This document shows positions 43,055 through 52,536 of a stretch of 64,000 nt of DNA, in pieces; within the stretch, counting starts at the first letter, position 1, and each line of letters starts with the position of its first letter. The notes below the pieces were generated by a model. That model was given only the letters and a program-made list of their open reading frames with translations. It ran no database searches and was not told the origin of the DNA. The translations under genes and the position numbers were made by a program. Source of the DNA: an uncultured Clostridia bacterium (GTDB lineage: Bacteria; Bacillota; Clostridia; Christensenellales; Borkfalkiaceae); NCBI GenBank assembly GCA_947624005.1, contig CANQHV010000005.1, forward strand, positions 25,920 to 89,919, written 5' to 3'.

Positions 43055-43888
43055 TCACTTTTTGAGTTGAGCGACGATTTTGTCGAAAAATTCGGTCAGA
43101 TAACCGTTTTCGAAAGTTTCGATTTTCCCCTTGTCCGCCGCCTCGGTCAAAGCCGCGTCTACGGGAATTTTCGCGACGGCGGGAATGGAATATTCCATTG
43201 CCGTTGCGTCAACCCTGCTTTCGCCGAAAACGGGTATTTTTCTGCCGCAGTCGGGGCATTTAACGTAGCTCATATTTTCGATGATACCCAAGATGGGAAC
43301 GTTCATCATATTCGCCATATTTACGGCTTTCTGCACTATCATTCCGACGAGGTCCTGCGGGGTGGTCACTATTATTATACCGTCGAGAGGCAGGCTTTGG
43401 AACACGGTAAGCGGCACGTCGCCCGTGCCGGGGGGCATATCGACGAACATATAGTCTACTCCCGTCCATATTATGTCCGTCCAGAATTGCAGAACCGTTC
43501 CCGAAATAAGCGAGCCGCGCCATACGACGGGTTCGGATTCGTTTTCGAGCAGTACGTTCATACTTATAAGCTGTATTCCGCCGTCGGTTACCACGGGAAG
43601 TATACCGTTTTCGCTGCCCATTGCGCGCTTGTTTACGCCTAACATTCTGGGAATCGAGGGTCCCGTAATATCGGCGTCCATTATAGCCGTTACGTTGCCC
43701 TTGTTCTGGCAAACGGACGCAAGCAACGCGCAGGTCATCGATTTGCCTACTCCGCCCTTGCCGCTGACTACCGCTATTACTTTTTTTATGTCGCTCATCG
43801 GGTGAGGCGCTTTTTTAAGACTTGCCGCGTCGCGCGACGGGCAATTTTCACCGCACGACGAGCAATCGTGCGAACAATTTTCTGCCAT
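43055..43888 (-). CDS. Mrp/NBP35-family Fe-S cluster carrier ATPase
   Basis: 277 residues. A Cys-rich N-terminus (six Cys in the first 17) is followed by the deviant P-loop GKGGVGKSMT (about 43-52), MDADITGPSIP, DMPPGTGDVPLTV and the cluster-ligating KCPDCG. These proteins bind and hand over [4Fe-4S] clusters in the cytoplasm. Likely clients nearby include the radical-SAM protein and the class I fumarase; that link is inferred. AGAGG ribosome site; own promoter. Confidence 0.94.
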   Translation of the reverse strand: MAENCSHDCSSCGENCPSRDAASLKKAPHPMSDIKKVIAVVSGKGGVGKSMTCALLASVCQNKGNVTAIMDADITGPSIPRMLGVNKRAMGSENGILPVVTDGGIQLISMNVLLENESEPVVWRGSLISGTVLQFWTDIIWTGVDYMFVDMPPGTGDVPLTVFQSLPLDGIIIVTTPQDLVGMIVQKAVNMANMMNVPILGIIENMSYVKCPDCGRKIPVFGESRVDATAMEYSIPAVAKIPVDAALTEAADKGKIETFENGYLTEFFDKIVAQLKK

Positions 43889-43916
43889 ATGTCAACCTCT
43901 TTTTGAAATCTATTTC

Positions 43917-43945
43917 ATTTTAGAGTATGCACAAAAAATTGTCAA
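43917..43945 (-). promoter_or_regulatory. Promoter of mrp
   Basis: TTGACA (43940-43945), 17-bp spacer, TAAAAT (43917-43922), minus strand; divergent from the SRP RNA promoter. Confidence 0.85.
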
Positions 43946-43962
43946 GTTAAATAAAAAATCAG

Positions 43963-43991
43963 TTGCAATTTTTTTGCATATTTGTTAAAAT
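43963..43991 (+). promoter_or_regulatory. Promoter of the SRP RNA gene
   Basis: TTGCAA (43963-43968), 17-bp spacer, TAAAAT (43986-43991). The start point falls near 43998. Confidence 0.8.
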
Positions 43992-43997
43992 GATTGC

Positions 43998-44262
43998 ACT
44001 GTGCTAAGTGGGGAGTTGGCGGCACCCTGTACCTGAAATCCGCCATAGCAGGACTGAATGCCTTTCCCGAGGAAACAAGTGGAAGGTCTGCGCCTTATAA
44101 GGAGCGTTGATACCAAGGTCTTATGCAACCGACAACTGCGAACCGTGTCAGGATAGGGATATAGCAGCACTAAACAGTCGCGTCGGTGTGCCATAGGGTA
44201 GCTTTGGAGTAGCCGCCTGTAAGGTTTACGCTTCGGCTTGTTTCCGCAAAAAAGGCTGCACA
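43998..44262 (+). ncRNA. ffs: Signal recognition particle RNA, large Firmicutes type with Alu domain
   Basis: The 5' Alu part reads GUGCUAAGUGGGGAGUUGGC, then CCUGAAAUCCGCC and AUAGCAGG, as in clostridial and Bacillus scRNA. Domain IV is GUGUCAGG-AUA-GGGA-UAU-AGCAGCAC (44145-44170): the asymmetric-loop bases are canonical, but the apical stem is A-U only and the loop is GGGA instead of the usual GGAA. The 3' half returns through GUAGCUUUGGAGUAGCCGCCUG. It binds Ffh to target membrane proteins. Ends are estimated from the promoter and terminator. Confidence 0.93.
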
Positions 44263-44272
44263 GCTTTTTTTA
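44247..44272 (+). terminator. Terminator of the SRP RNA gene
   Basis: A-tract, short GGCTG/CAGC stem and a run of seven T. Confidence 0.75.
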
Positions 44273-44280
44273 TACAAAAC

Positions 44281-44307
44281 GCCGCCCGCGCTATTTGCGC
44301 GGGCGGC
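44281..44307 (-). terminator. Terminator of uppP
   Basis: 11-bp GC-only stem with a 5-nt loop, followed on the minus strand by GTTTTGTAT. It lies 20 bp past the uppP stop. Confidence 0.75.
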
Positions 44308-44327
44308 TTAACTTATATTTATATGTA

Positions 44328-45155
44328 CTAAACGGCGCCGAGATTGCCCGTAAAATTAAGCACGAAACAAGTTATCGCAAGCAATACAAGATACAGCGAA
44401 AACCACTTATAGTTGGCTTTTTGTATGGCTTTAAGCATTATTTTGATTGCGAAAAGCCCCGCAACCGCCGAGATTATAAAGCCTATCGCTATACTCCAAC
44501 CGTATTGCACGCCGTTGGTCTGAAAATCGGCTTTAAGCGAACCGTCGCAAATTCCCGTGACGAGTTCGAGAAGAAACCCGCCGAGTATTACGGGGATACT
44601 CATAAGGAACGAAAATTTCGCGACTTCCTTGCCGTCCCCTCCCGCAAGCGTGCCTGCGCAAATCGTTGAACCGCTGCGCGAAATGCCCGGTATGACGGCG
44701 ACGGCTTGCGCAAGCCCCATCGGAATTACGACTTTATAGCAAAGCGGCAACGTGCGCGCCCTTTTCTTCGCTATCATTTCGGTCGCAAACAGCACCGAAG
44801 CCGTGACAAGGAAACATACGCAAAGTAAAATGCCCGCATACCTGCCGTTGTAAAAGGCGTCTTCCCAATCAAGCAAACTGAATACAAGCCCCGTAACCGC
44901 CGCAGGTATGGACGCTATAACGAGATATAAAAGCGTTTTAAACGGCTTTTTGAACAGCGCGATAATATCTTTATAGAATATCACGCATACGGCGACGAGC
45001 GTTCCGAGGTGCAGAATTATCGAGAAAAACAATGCGTTGTCCGAAGAAACGCCGAGGACGTTCTGAAAAAAAGCCAGATGTCCCGACGAAGAAACGGGCA
45101 AAAATTCCGTCAGTCCCTGCACTAACCCAAGGACTATCGACTGCCATATCTCCAT
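44328..45155 (-). CDS. uppP: Undecaprenyl-diphosphatase (BacA/UppP type)
   Basis: 275 residues, about eight membrane helices. GLTEFLPVSSSGHLAF (about 15-30) and PGISRSGSTICAG are the two signature loops carrying the catalytic Glu and the phosphate-binding Ser/Arg. It recycles undecaprenyl pyrophosphate for cell-wall synthesis and confers bacitracin tolerance. The start region contains a perfect 17-bp tandem duplication, and the gene follows the foldase-like gene by about 30 bp. Confidence 0.96.
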   Translation of the reverse strand: MEIWQSIVLGLVQGLTEFLPVSSSGHLAFFQNVLGVSSDNALFFSIILHLGTLVAVCVIFYKDIIALFKKPFKTLLYLVIASIPAAVTGLVFSLLDWEDAFYNGRYAGILLCVCFLVTASVLFATEMIAKKRARTLPLCYKVVIPMGLAQAVAVIPGISRSGSTICAGTLAGGDGKEVAKFSFLMSIPVILGGFLLELVTGICDGSLKADFQTNGVQYGWSIAIGFIISAVAGLFAIKIMLKAIQKANYKWFSLYLVLLAITCFVLNFTGNLGAV

Positions 45156-45181
45156 TATTTCAAAATCTCCATTATTTCAAA
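45148..45181. repeat. 17-bp perfect tandem duplication over the uppP start
   Basis: Two copies, 45148-45164 and 45165-45181. On the minus strand each contains AATAATGGAGAT. The upstream copy creates a five-codon ORF (MEILK) whose TAA overlaps the uppP ATG as TAATG. Confidence 0.9.
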
Positions 45182-45184
45182 TCC

Positions 45185-47323
45185 TTATAAATCGAGAAGG
45201 TCCTGATATCTGTCCTGATATTTCTTGACCGTGGCGTCCTTTTTGTATACGCTTATAAGCTTCGAGCGACGGGTTGTCGAAAGGTCTACAAGGTCGGTAT
45301 CCTTGACCCATTCGTAGAACAGGTTTTCGAAAGTGCCCTCGTTGTTTATATTGCTCCAATCGGTCGAATGGCTTACCTGCGCGCCGTCGCTTACGTCGAA
45401 TGCGTAGGTACAATAGATAAGGTGCCAGCCGTAATCGCCCGCGCATACGTTGAACGTGCCCGCGCCCCCGCGCACCGCTTTCTGCGCCGCATATTCGAAT
45501 TCTGGAATGAAATTCGTGTCGGCGGTGCTTACTGAGTATCCGAGGTAAGTCGAAAGTATAGCCGTATCGGTAGTATATGCGAACTGCAATTCGTTGACGG
45601 CGGAAAGCGCTTTATACTGCGCGCTGTCCTTTTTCAATACGTTTTCGCGGGTATCTTGCTGGGTGGCGGTTCCGAAGTCAACCTTGCCCTCGGCATAGAT
45701 AAACTTCGAGTAGTCGAATTTATCGGTTAAATTGTCGGAAGCGTCTTTCTTCCTGAATTCGTCGTTGGTGTAAAAGCTTGCGTCCGCAGAATATTCCACC
45801 GTCGCCGCGCCGTCGAGAACGTATTCCAGATACGCCGAAAACTCCGTTAAAAGTCCGTCGATATCGAGTTTTGCGGCGATAGGCACGCCGTTTTCGTTCA
45901 CTTTGCCGTTGAAAGCGTATCTGCCGTCGTACTTCGAAAGAGATTCGTAGCGCGAAGAATCGGTAAGATTGTTTTCGAAGAAAAGATATTTTCTTGCGGA
46001 ATCTTCGCCGTTATAAAAGCCGAGTTCTTCTTCCGACGCGTCGAAATAGTATTCGGTTTCGCCGTTAATCCAAACGCCGCGTTGGTCTTCGCCCTTTACG
46101 CTTTTTATAAGCTGATTGCGCTTATAGTAGTATTCGTCCTGCTTTTCTGGAGTTTCGAAAGTCCTTGTCTGCGAATCGTACCCCGCCTCGCTCTGCAATA
46201 AAGCAAGGTCGCGGTTCTGCACCGAATCGAAAGGCAGCAAAATGTTGTAAACGAAGCCGTAGCGGTTTTCGGCGATTTCGGGTTCGGGCGCGTAAAGAAT
46301 AAGGTCGGTATCGGACATTCCGTCCATAGCCGTCGCAAACGATTCCGCGGTATTGTTGGAAATCGATTGGGAATCGAAAGTATTATTGAAAGTTTCGGTG
46401 AGATATTGAGGGGTCAGACTTTGTTCGACAAGCTCTTCGTATTTATCGTAATAGGTTGCGATAACGCGCGATTTAAGTTGAGAAACATACTCTTCCTGAA
46501 CGTAGTCGAGGCTTAAAACGTCGTCGCTGTCCTCTTTTTCGCCCAAAAGATAGTTGCGCTTCAAGTTGGTAAGGAACGAGTTGTAAGCGCGGCGGCGGGT
46601 CGTGCGGGTCGAACCCTTTAACACGTCCTCCTGATATATGCCGCTTTTATCGAGAAGGTAGCCGTCGTAACCCGTGTAAACGCCGTAATCGAGCGCGCCT
46701 TCGGAGGTCTTGGGATAGTAGTCCTCTACTTCCGTATCTACGTTGCCGGGGGTCGTGCGGGTTCCCTCGCCCGAAGTCTTTTCTTCTTCTATTTCCCTTT
46801 GCTCGTAGCCGTCGATGGCGTTGTTAATCGTCGTATACAGAGTATATTTTGCGATATTTATCTGGTCCGCGTCCAAAAGCTGTTCGTACTTTTTCGCTTC
46901 GACTATCTGCGGGTCGTCTTTGTCCTCTGCGCTGACCACGGGATTGTTGAACTGCTCGGCGGTTAAGCCCTTTTCGTTAAGCAGATATATTGTCGAATAC
47001 TGCGTAAGCACTTCGGTGTTTACGAGTTCGTCCACGAGGGTGGTGATAATCTGCGAATAACTGCTGCCGCTGTTGTAAAGCGAAGAGCCGGCATTTAAAA
47101 AGTATGCCACAAGGTCGCGCTTTATGATAGAGCTTTTGCCTATTGCTTCGCCGTATTTTTCGACTACTTCGTCTTTATCCGCAACGGAAGAAATATCCAC
47201 TTCCGCTATAACCTGCTCCATATCCTTGCGGTTATTCGTGGAAGTCGAACAGCCGCCTATGACGGGCGTCAGGCATAAACATGCCGCGACTAATGCGCCT
47301 ACGATTTTTTTTGTGTGCTTCAT
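45185..47323 (-). CDS. Large secreted lipoprotein, SurA/PrsA-like foldase candidate
   Basis: 712 residues. Lipoprotein signal peptide with lipobox ending GGC (Cys25). A SurA-N-like helical stretch (IIKRDLVAYFLNAGSSLY then IITTLVDELVNTEVLTQYS) is followed by a long Asp/Glu-rich middle. The C-terminal EFEYAAQKAV, then GDYGWHLIYCTYAFD resembles the last strand of a parvulin PPIase. The parvulin core is divergent, so isomerase activity is uncertain. Position right after pth-mfd matches clostridial loci that carry a PrsA/peptidylprolyl isomerase. Probably folds exported proteins outside the membrane. Confidence 0.65.
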   Translation of the reverse strand: MKHTKKIVGALVAACLCLTPVIGGCSTSTNNRKDMEQVIAEVDISSVADKDEVVEKYGEAIGKSSIIKRDLVAYFLNAGSSLYNSGSSYSQIITTLVDELVNTEVLTQYSTIYLLNEKGLTAEQFNNPVVSAEDKDDPQIVEAKKYEQLLDADQINIAKYTLYTTINNAIDGYEQREIEEEKTSGEGTRTTPGNVDTEVEDYYPKTSEGALDYGVYTGYDGYLLDKSGIYQEDVLKGSTRTTRRRAYNSFLTNLKRNYLLGEKEDSDDVLSLDYVQEEYVSQLKSRVIATYYDKYEELVEQSLTPQYLTETFNNTFDSQSISNNTAESFATAMDGMSDTDLILYAPEPEIAENRYGFVYNILLPFDSVQNRDLALLQSEAGYDSQTRTFETPEKQDEYYYKRNQLIKSVKGEDQRGVWINGETEYYFDASEEELGFYNGEDSARKYLFFENNLTDSSRYESLSKYDGRYAFNGKVNENGVPIAAKLDIDGLLTEFSAYLEYVLDGAATVEYSADASFYTNDEFRKKDASDNLTDKFDYSKFIYAEGKVDFGTATQQDTRENVLKKDSAQYKALSAVNELQFAYTTDTAILSTYLGYSVSTADTNFIPEFEYAAQKAVRGGAGTFNVCAGDYGWHLIYCTYAFDVSDGAQVSHSTDWSNINNEGTFENLFYEWVKDTDLVDLSTTRRSKLISVYKKDATVKKYQDRYQDLLDL

Positions 47324-47401
47324 ATAATTACCGTTATTTATTACAAACTAAAAACTATTATATAGTATTTGGCTTTATTTAGCAATTGTTTTTGGCTTTT
47401 T

Positions 47402-50400
47402 TTAAGTAAAACTTAAAACAAATTTCAAAAATTTTGTCATTGCGACCATCGTTTGGGTCTGATTTTCGCCCGCGTTGAACAAAATGAGAGGCGCTTTCGC
47501 CATCGAAAGTCTGACGTCGGTTTTATATCTGTCTACTGCGGCGGTGATTTTGCCGTCGCTTAAAACGTTTATCGACGGAAGTTCGAGCGAGCCGCCGTTT
47601 TTATCGACGGTTATCTTTCTGACGTTGAATTTCGAAGCGTAACTTTTAAGTACGGCTATCACAAGAAGATTAAGGACGGGCGAGGGTAGTTTGCCGTAAT
47701 TGTCCTTTATCGAGTCGCGGACCCTGTTAAAATCGTCAATCGTGCGGATTTCGGCAATCTGCTTGTAGCAGTCGAGCCTGCCCGCGGACGATTCGACATA
47801 GCTTTCGGGTATATACGCCGTCGCCTTTATGTCGAGTTCCGCGGAAAGCACGCTTTCGCCCGTCAGCTCTTCCTTTAAAAGCTTGGAATAAAGTTCGTAG
47901 CCGACCTTGTCCATATGCCCGTGCTGTTCCGCGCCGAGGACGTTGCCCGCGCCGCGGATTTCGAGGTCGCGCATAGCGATTTTAAAGCCCGAACCGAGTT
48001 CGGTAAACCGCATAATCGCTTTCAACCTTTCGGCGGCGTCGCTTGTAAGCACCTTTTCGGGTTTGAACGTAAAATAGGCGTGGGCGAGCCGCGCGCCTCT
48101 CCCCACTCTGCCGCGCAATTGGTAAAGTTGAGATATGCCGAGGCGGTCGGCGTCGATTACGATTATCGTGTTTGCGTTGGGCAAATCTATACCGTTTTCG
48201 ATTATGGTTGTGGTGACGAGTATGTCCTTTTCGCCGCGGTAGAACGAAAAGACGTTGTTTTCGAGGGTATCCCTTTCCATTCTGCCGTGCGCGAAAGTTA
48301 TTTTTCCCTCGGGAACTATTTCCGAAATACGTTGAGTGAACGTGGCTATGCTTTCGACGCGGTTATACAGTATGAACACCTGCCCGCCGCGCGAAATTTC
48401 GCGTATGCACGCGTCGCGGATAAGCGTTTCGGTTTCCTCAACGACGTAAGTCTGCACGGGCAAACGCTTTTGCGGTGGCGTGTTTATCGTGGATATGTCG
48501 CGAATGCCCGCAAGCGACATATGCAGCGTTCGGGGTATGGGCGTCGCCGTCATTGTAAGGCAGTCGATATCGCTTTTAAGCCGCTTGATTTTTTCTTTAT
48601 GCTCGACGCCGAAACGCTGTTCTTCGTCCAGAACGAGAAGCCCGAGGTCGTAAAATCCCACGTCCGCCGAAAGAAGCCTGTGAGTGCCTATTATCAAATC
48701 TATATCGCCGTTTTTAAGGGCTTTGATTGTTTCTTCCTGCTGTTTGGGTGTTCGGAAACGGTTCAATTTGTCTATTCGCAAGCCGAAGTCGGCAAAACGT
48801 TCGAGCGCGGTGTTGTAGTGCTGTTCGGAAAGTATTGTGCTCGGGCACATAATCGCCGCCTGCTTGCCGCCGAGTACGCACAGGTATACCGCGCGGAGCG
48901 CAACCTCGGTTTTGCCGTAGCCCACGTCGCCGCAAAGAAGCCTATCCATAACCTTTTCCGAGCACATATCCGCCTTTATTTCTTCGATTGAAACAAGTTG
49001 GTCGGGGGTTTCTTCGTAGGCGAAAGCGCCCTCGAACTCCTGCATCATTACGGCGTTTTCGGGAAAGCGGAAGCCCTTTTTCTGCGCGCGTTCGGCGTAC
49101 AGCTGTTTTAAATCGAAAGCAAGTTTTTTTATCGACTGACGGGCTTTTTCCTTTACCCTTTCGAACTCCGCACCGCCTATTTTCGAAAGCTGCGGGTTGC
49201 TTTCGCCGACGTATTTCGAGAGGATATCCATCTGCTCGACGGGAACGTACAGTATATCGCCGCCCCTGTATTCGATTGCGACGTATTCTTTTATGCCGTC
49301 CGTCGTTTCTATTTTTTTCGTGCCCGTAATTCTGCCCACGCCGTGCTTTTCGTGGACGGCGTAGTCGCCGATTTCGGGCGACGAAAACATATCGCCCCTG
49401 CGGCGGCGGACGCGCTTTGTCGCCGACTTGGTGTAAAGGTCGCCGCTGCCTATTATTACAAGTTTACATTCGTGAAGAATCAAGCCGTGCGGAATTTCCT
49501 CGGAACTGACCGAAACGCTTTTGAGCGCGGCGAAATTCTGCGGCATACGGTAGACGGGAACGCCCTCGTCCACAAGCATTGACGTAAGTTTGTCGTACCT
49601 TGAAACGTTTCCGCCGAAAGCGAGAATTTTATAACCGTTCGAAAGCCAGCTTTTGCAATCCGCGGTAAACTGCGGCAGGGAATTAAGATACGACGGCGCG
49701 GGCGCAGAACGCAGATTATACGTCTTTAAGGGCGCGAAAAACTGCGTGCTTGTCATAAAAGTCTGCAACGCGAGATTTCTGAAATTTTTCAAGCCGTCTG
49801 CAAGGTTTTGTGAAGATATAAGCTGACTTTTGGAAAAACCGAACACTTCGCCGCCTTGTTTAAGGCTTGAAAAACGCTCGGTATGCTCCTTTTCCGCGCC
49901 CGTTATTCTGTCCCATAAAAGCTTGCATTCGTCGAAAACTATAAGCGTATCTTTGTCGATTAAATCGAAAACCGTGCGCGCCGATTTCAATAAAGGCATT
50001 ACAAAACCCGCGCCCGAAAAAGGCAAGCCGAGGCTTAATTTTTCAAGCAGGTCGTCGGCTATTTTCTTTGCGCGTTCGTACGCTTTTATGTCGGCAAAAT
50101 TTTTCATCGACGATTTAAGCGCGTCGGCTATTACGGGCAAATCGTCGTCGGTAAAAAACGCGTCCGTCGCGGCGATTACGGAAACGTCGGAAATTTCGTC
50201 GAGCCGTTCGCCCGAAACGGCGTCGTAAGGGCGGATTTTTTCTACCGTATCGCCGAAAAAGTCCACGCGCAAGGGGTTTTCGGAATTTACGGGGAAAATG
50301 TCGAGTATGTCGCCGCGTATTGCGAAGCTCCCCTTGCTATCCGCGGCATATTCGCGGACGTATCCCAATTTTACAAGGTTTTCGGACAGTGCGGAATAAT

Positions 50401-50815
50401 CGTAGTCCTCGCCTTTTTTCAAGTATATGTACGGCACGTCCGCGGGGAAAAGCTGGGTGATAGCCTCGACGTCGCAGATTATAAATTCCGCGCCGTGCAA
50501 CAGATTGAAAACCGCCGAAATACGCCTGTAAAGCGCGTCTTTTGATATCGCGTCTTTATACAAAAGCACCTCGTCCTTGGCGGGAAGCAGTACGCAATTT
50601 TTGCCCGATAAAGTCTTGATAGCCCCGTATGCGCGCGCCGCCGAAACAGGGTCGGGCGCGATATAAAGCATTTTGCTTTCGGTGAGCGAGGCGACAAGGT
50701 ATTTTAGCGGTTCGGACACGCCGAAAACCGCCGTCGGCGTGCCGAGGCGGATGTCGCGGGCGAGATTTTCAAACTCGCCTTTCAAATCGGAATAAGTGAA
50801 AAAGTTCCTATCCAT
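47402..50815 (-). CDS. mfd: Transcription-repair coupling factor
   Basis: 1137 residues. UvrB-homology N-terminus (FSYSDLKGEFENLARDI; FAIRGDILDIFPVN), RNA-polymerase-interaction domain (GDYAVHEKHGVGRITG and YRGGDILYVPVEQ), then RecG-like translocase: Walker A GDVGYGKTEVALR, DEEQRFGVEHKEKI, TATPIPRTLHMSLAGIRD, and LRGRVGRGARLAHAYF, plus a C-terminal TRCF domain. It removes stalled RNA polymerase and recruits UvrA. It overlaps pth by 8 bp. Confidence 0.98.
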   Translation of the reverse strand: MDRNFFTYSDLKGEFENLARDIRLGTPTAVFGVSEPLKYLVASLTESKMLYIAPDPVSAARAYGAIKTLSGKNCVLLPAKDEVLLYKDAISKDALYRRISAVFNLLHGAEFIICDVEAITQLFPADVPYIYLKKGEDYDYSALSENLVKLGYVREYAADSKGSFAIRGDILDIFPVNSENPLRVDFFGDTVEKIRPYDAVSGERLDEISDVSVIAATDAFFTDDDLPVIADALKSSMKNFADIKAYERAKKIADDLLEKLSLGLPFSGAGFVMPLLKSARTVFDLIDKDTLIVFDECKLLWDRITGAEKEHTERFSSLKQGGEVFGFSKSQLISSQNLADGLKNFRNLALQTFMTSTQFFAPLKTYNLRSAPAPSYLNSLPQFTADCKSWLSNGYKILAFGGNVSRYDKLTSMLVDEGVPVYRMPQNFAALKSVSVSSEEIPHGLILHECKLVIIGSGDLYTKSATKRVRRRRGDMFSSPEIGDYAVHEKHGVGRITGTKKIETTDGIKEYVAIEYRGGDILYVPVEQMDILSKYVGESNPQLSKIGGAEFERVKEKARQSIKKLAFDLKQLYAERAQKKGFRFPENAVMMQEFEGAFAYEETPDQLVSIEEIKADMCSEKVMDRLLCGDVGYGKTEVALRAVYLCVLGGKQAAIMCPSTILSEQHYNTALERFADFGLRIDKLNRFRTPKQQEETIKALKNGDIDLIIGTHRLLSADVGFYDLGLLVLDEEQRFGVEHKEKIKRLKSDIDCLTMTATPIPRTLHMSLAGIRDISTINTPPQKRLPVQTYVVEETETLIRDACIREISRGGQVFILYNRVESIATFTQRISEIVPEGKITFAHGRMERDTLENNVFSFYRGEKDILVTTTIIENGIDLPNANTIIVIDADRLGISQLYQLRGRVGRGARLAHAYFTFKPEKVLTSDAAERLKAIMRFTELGSGFKIAMRDLEIRGAGNVLGAEQHGHMDKVGYELYSKLLKEELTGESVLSAELDIKATAYIPESYVESSAGRLDCYKQIAEIRTIDDFNRVRDSIKDNYGKLPSPVLNLLVIAVLKSYASKFNVRKITVDKNGGSLELPSINVLSDGKITAAVDRYKTDVRLSMAKAPLILFNAGENQTQTMVAMTKFLKFVLSFT

Positions 50816-51371
50816 TATACCTTGTCATAACGGATTCGACGCTTTCGCCGCGCGCCACGGCGATAGCCGCCTCCGCCGCGCGGGTACTTGCGGCTATAAA
50901 CAGACCGTAGTCGTCTTTTCTGACTTCGGATAAAACGTAATTTATTATAGGTATATCGACTTCTTCGTCGCGTATGCCTATTCTTATTCGGGTAAAGTTC
51001 TGCGTGCCGATTTCGGCAATCACCGAACGCATACCGTTGTGCGTGCCCGCGCTGCCCGACGGTCTTATACGCACGTGACCTTTGGGCAGGTCGTAATCGT
51101 CGTAAATGACAATAAGATTTTCGGCGGCGGCTTTGTACTTTGCAAGCAGTTGTTTGACCGCTCTGCCGCTTGAATTCATATACGTAACGGGGCGGGCGAG
51201 AATGACCTTTTCGCCGCCGACGTTCGCTTCGGCGGTGTACGATTCGCACTCCTTCTTTTTGAATTTTACTCCGAGCTTGTCCGCAACGTCGCCGACGGCG
51301 ATATACCCCATATTGTGGAATGTTTTAAGGTATTTTTCGTCGGGATTGCCCAAACCTACGATTATATGCAT
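50808..51371 (-). CDS. pth: Peptidyl-tRNA hydrolase
   Basis: 187 residues. VGLGNPDEKYLKTFHNMGY (catalytic His in the HN motif), PVTYMNSSGRAVKQLL, YDDYDLPKGHVRIRPSGSAGTHNGMRS and IRIGI identify bacterial Pth. It releases peptide from prematurely dropped peptidyl-tRNA. The pth-mfd order is the standard Bacillota arrangement. Confidence 0.98.
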   Translation of the reverse strand: MHIIVGLGNPDEKYLKTFHNMGYIAVGDVADKLGVKFKKKECESYTAEANVGGEKVILARPVTYMNSSGRAVKQLLAKYKAAAENLIVIYDDYDLPKGHVRIRPSGSAGTHNGMRSVIAEIGTQNFTRIRIGIRDEEVDIPIINYVLSEVRKDDYGLFIAASTRAAEAAIAVARGESVESVMTRYNG

Positions 51372-51397
51372 AATTTCACCGCTACGGTTTTAAACAA

Positions 51398-51418
51398 AAC
51401 GCCGCTTTTTCGCGGCGT
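51398..51418 (-). terminator. Probable terminator of prs
   Basis: AACGCCGC / GCGGCGT stem with a T-rich loop. On the minus strand TTTTGTTT follows. No new promoter is evident before pth, so read-through may feed pth-mfd. Confidence 0.65.
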
Positions 51419-51441
51419 CGGTGTTTTGTGTACTTTTTAAA

Positions 51442-52389
51442 TCAGTCGTAAATTTTCGACATGGGTTTGTCGAGGTAGACGTTTTCGATTGCCGAAGCGA
51501 AAATCGAAGCCGTCGAGATTTTTTTGAAGAACGGCAACATTTTTTCTGCGGGAACGTCTATCGTGTCGAGCATTGCAAGCTCGGTTATGGGCGAATCTTT
51601 AAGTCTTTCGATTGCGGGACCCGACATAACCGCGTGCGAACAGCAGGCGTAAATTTCTTTCGCTCCCGCCTCGCGCAAAGCTTTCGCGCCCTGCACAATC
51701 GTGCCCGCGGTGTCTATCATATCGTCTACCATAAGGCAATTTTTGCCCGCGACGTCGCCTATTATGTTCATAACCTCCATAACGTTCGCCTTGGGGCGGC
51801 GTTTGTCGATTATCGCCATTTTCGCGTCCATTCTCGTCGCGACCTTTCTTGCGCGCGCAACCGAACCGATATCGGGAGAAACAACTACGAAATTTTCGTC
51901 AACCTTGGGTTTGAAGTGGTTGTAAAGCGTGGGTCCGCCTATGAGGTTATCGAGGGGAATATCGAAAAATCCCTGAATTTGCAGACAGTGCAAATCCATA
52001 GTCAGAACTCTGTCCGCGCCCGCGGAAGTTATAAGATTGGCAACGAGTTTTGCGGTTATAGGCTCGCGCGAGCGGGCTTTTCTGTCCTGACGGGCATATC
52101 CGAAATAGGGAATAACTGCCGTAATTCTGCCCGCGCTTGCGCGCTTTGCCGCGTCTATCATTATAAGCAATTCCATTAAGTTTGCGTTTACGGGGTAGGA
52201 CGTGGACTGTATCAAAAAGACGTCTTTGCCGCGTATCGACTCGTCGTATCTGCAATAGATTTCGCCGTCGGAGAAATGGGTTACTTCAAGCTCGCCCAAA
52301 GTGGTGTTCAGTTTCGCGGCTATCGCTTCCGCAAGCGGTTTATTCGAGTTGCCCGAAAAAATTTTGATTTCGTTGCCGTGGTTAATCAT
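51442..52389 (-). CDS. prs: Ribose-phosphate pyrophosphokinase
   Basis: 315 residues. [18 protein letters not shown] start, [11 protein letters not shown], the PRPP loop [21 protein letters not shown] and [18 protein letters not shown] (regulatory flexible region) are diagnostic. It makes PRPP, used by TrpD among others. A GGAGG lies 13 nt before the ATG, a longer spacing than usual. Confidence 0.98.
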   Translation of the reverse strand: MINHGNEIKIFSGNSNKPLAEAIAAKLNTTLGELEVTHFSDGEIYCRYDESIRGKDVFLIQSTSYPVNANLMELLIMIDAAKRASAGRITAVIPYFGYARQDRKARSREPITAKLVANLITSAGADRVLTMDLHCLQIQGFFDIPLDNLIGGPTLYNHFKPKVDENFVVVSPDIGSVARARKVATRMDAKMAIIDKRRPKANVMEVMNIIGDVAGKNCLMVDDMIDTAGTIVQGAKALREAGAKEIYACCSHAVMSGPAIERLKDSPITELAMLDTIDVPAEKMLPFFKKISTASIFASAIENVYLDKPMSKIYD

Positions 52390-52459
52390 AAGTGTATATA
52401 AACCTCCGCCTTTGTTGATTTCAGAATTGCTTATTTCGCCGATAACCGACTACTGAAAT

Positions 52460-52488
52460 ATTTTAACTTTTATTGCGGATAAAGTCAA
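52460..52488 (-). promoter_or_regulatory. Promoter of prs
   Basis: TTGACT (52483-52488), 17-bp spacer, TAAAAT (52460-52465), minus strand; about a 60-nt leader. Confidence 0.78.
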
Positions 52489-52506
52489 TTAAAAAAAGGG
52501 GCAAAT

Positions 52507-52536
52507 GAAAAAGGGGGCAAAAATTTTATTCCCCCT
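52507..52536 (-). terminator. Terminator of tadA
   Basis: AGGGGG / CCCCCT stem overlapping the tadA stop, then TTTTTC and a second T run on the minus strand. Confidence 0.75.
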
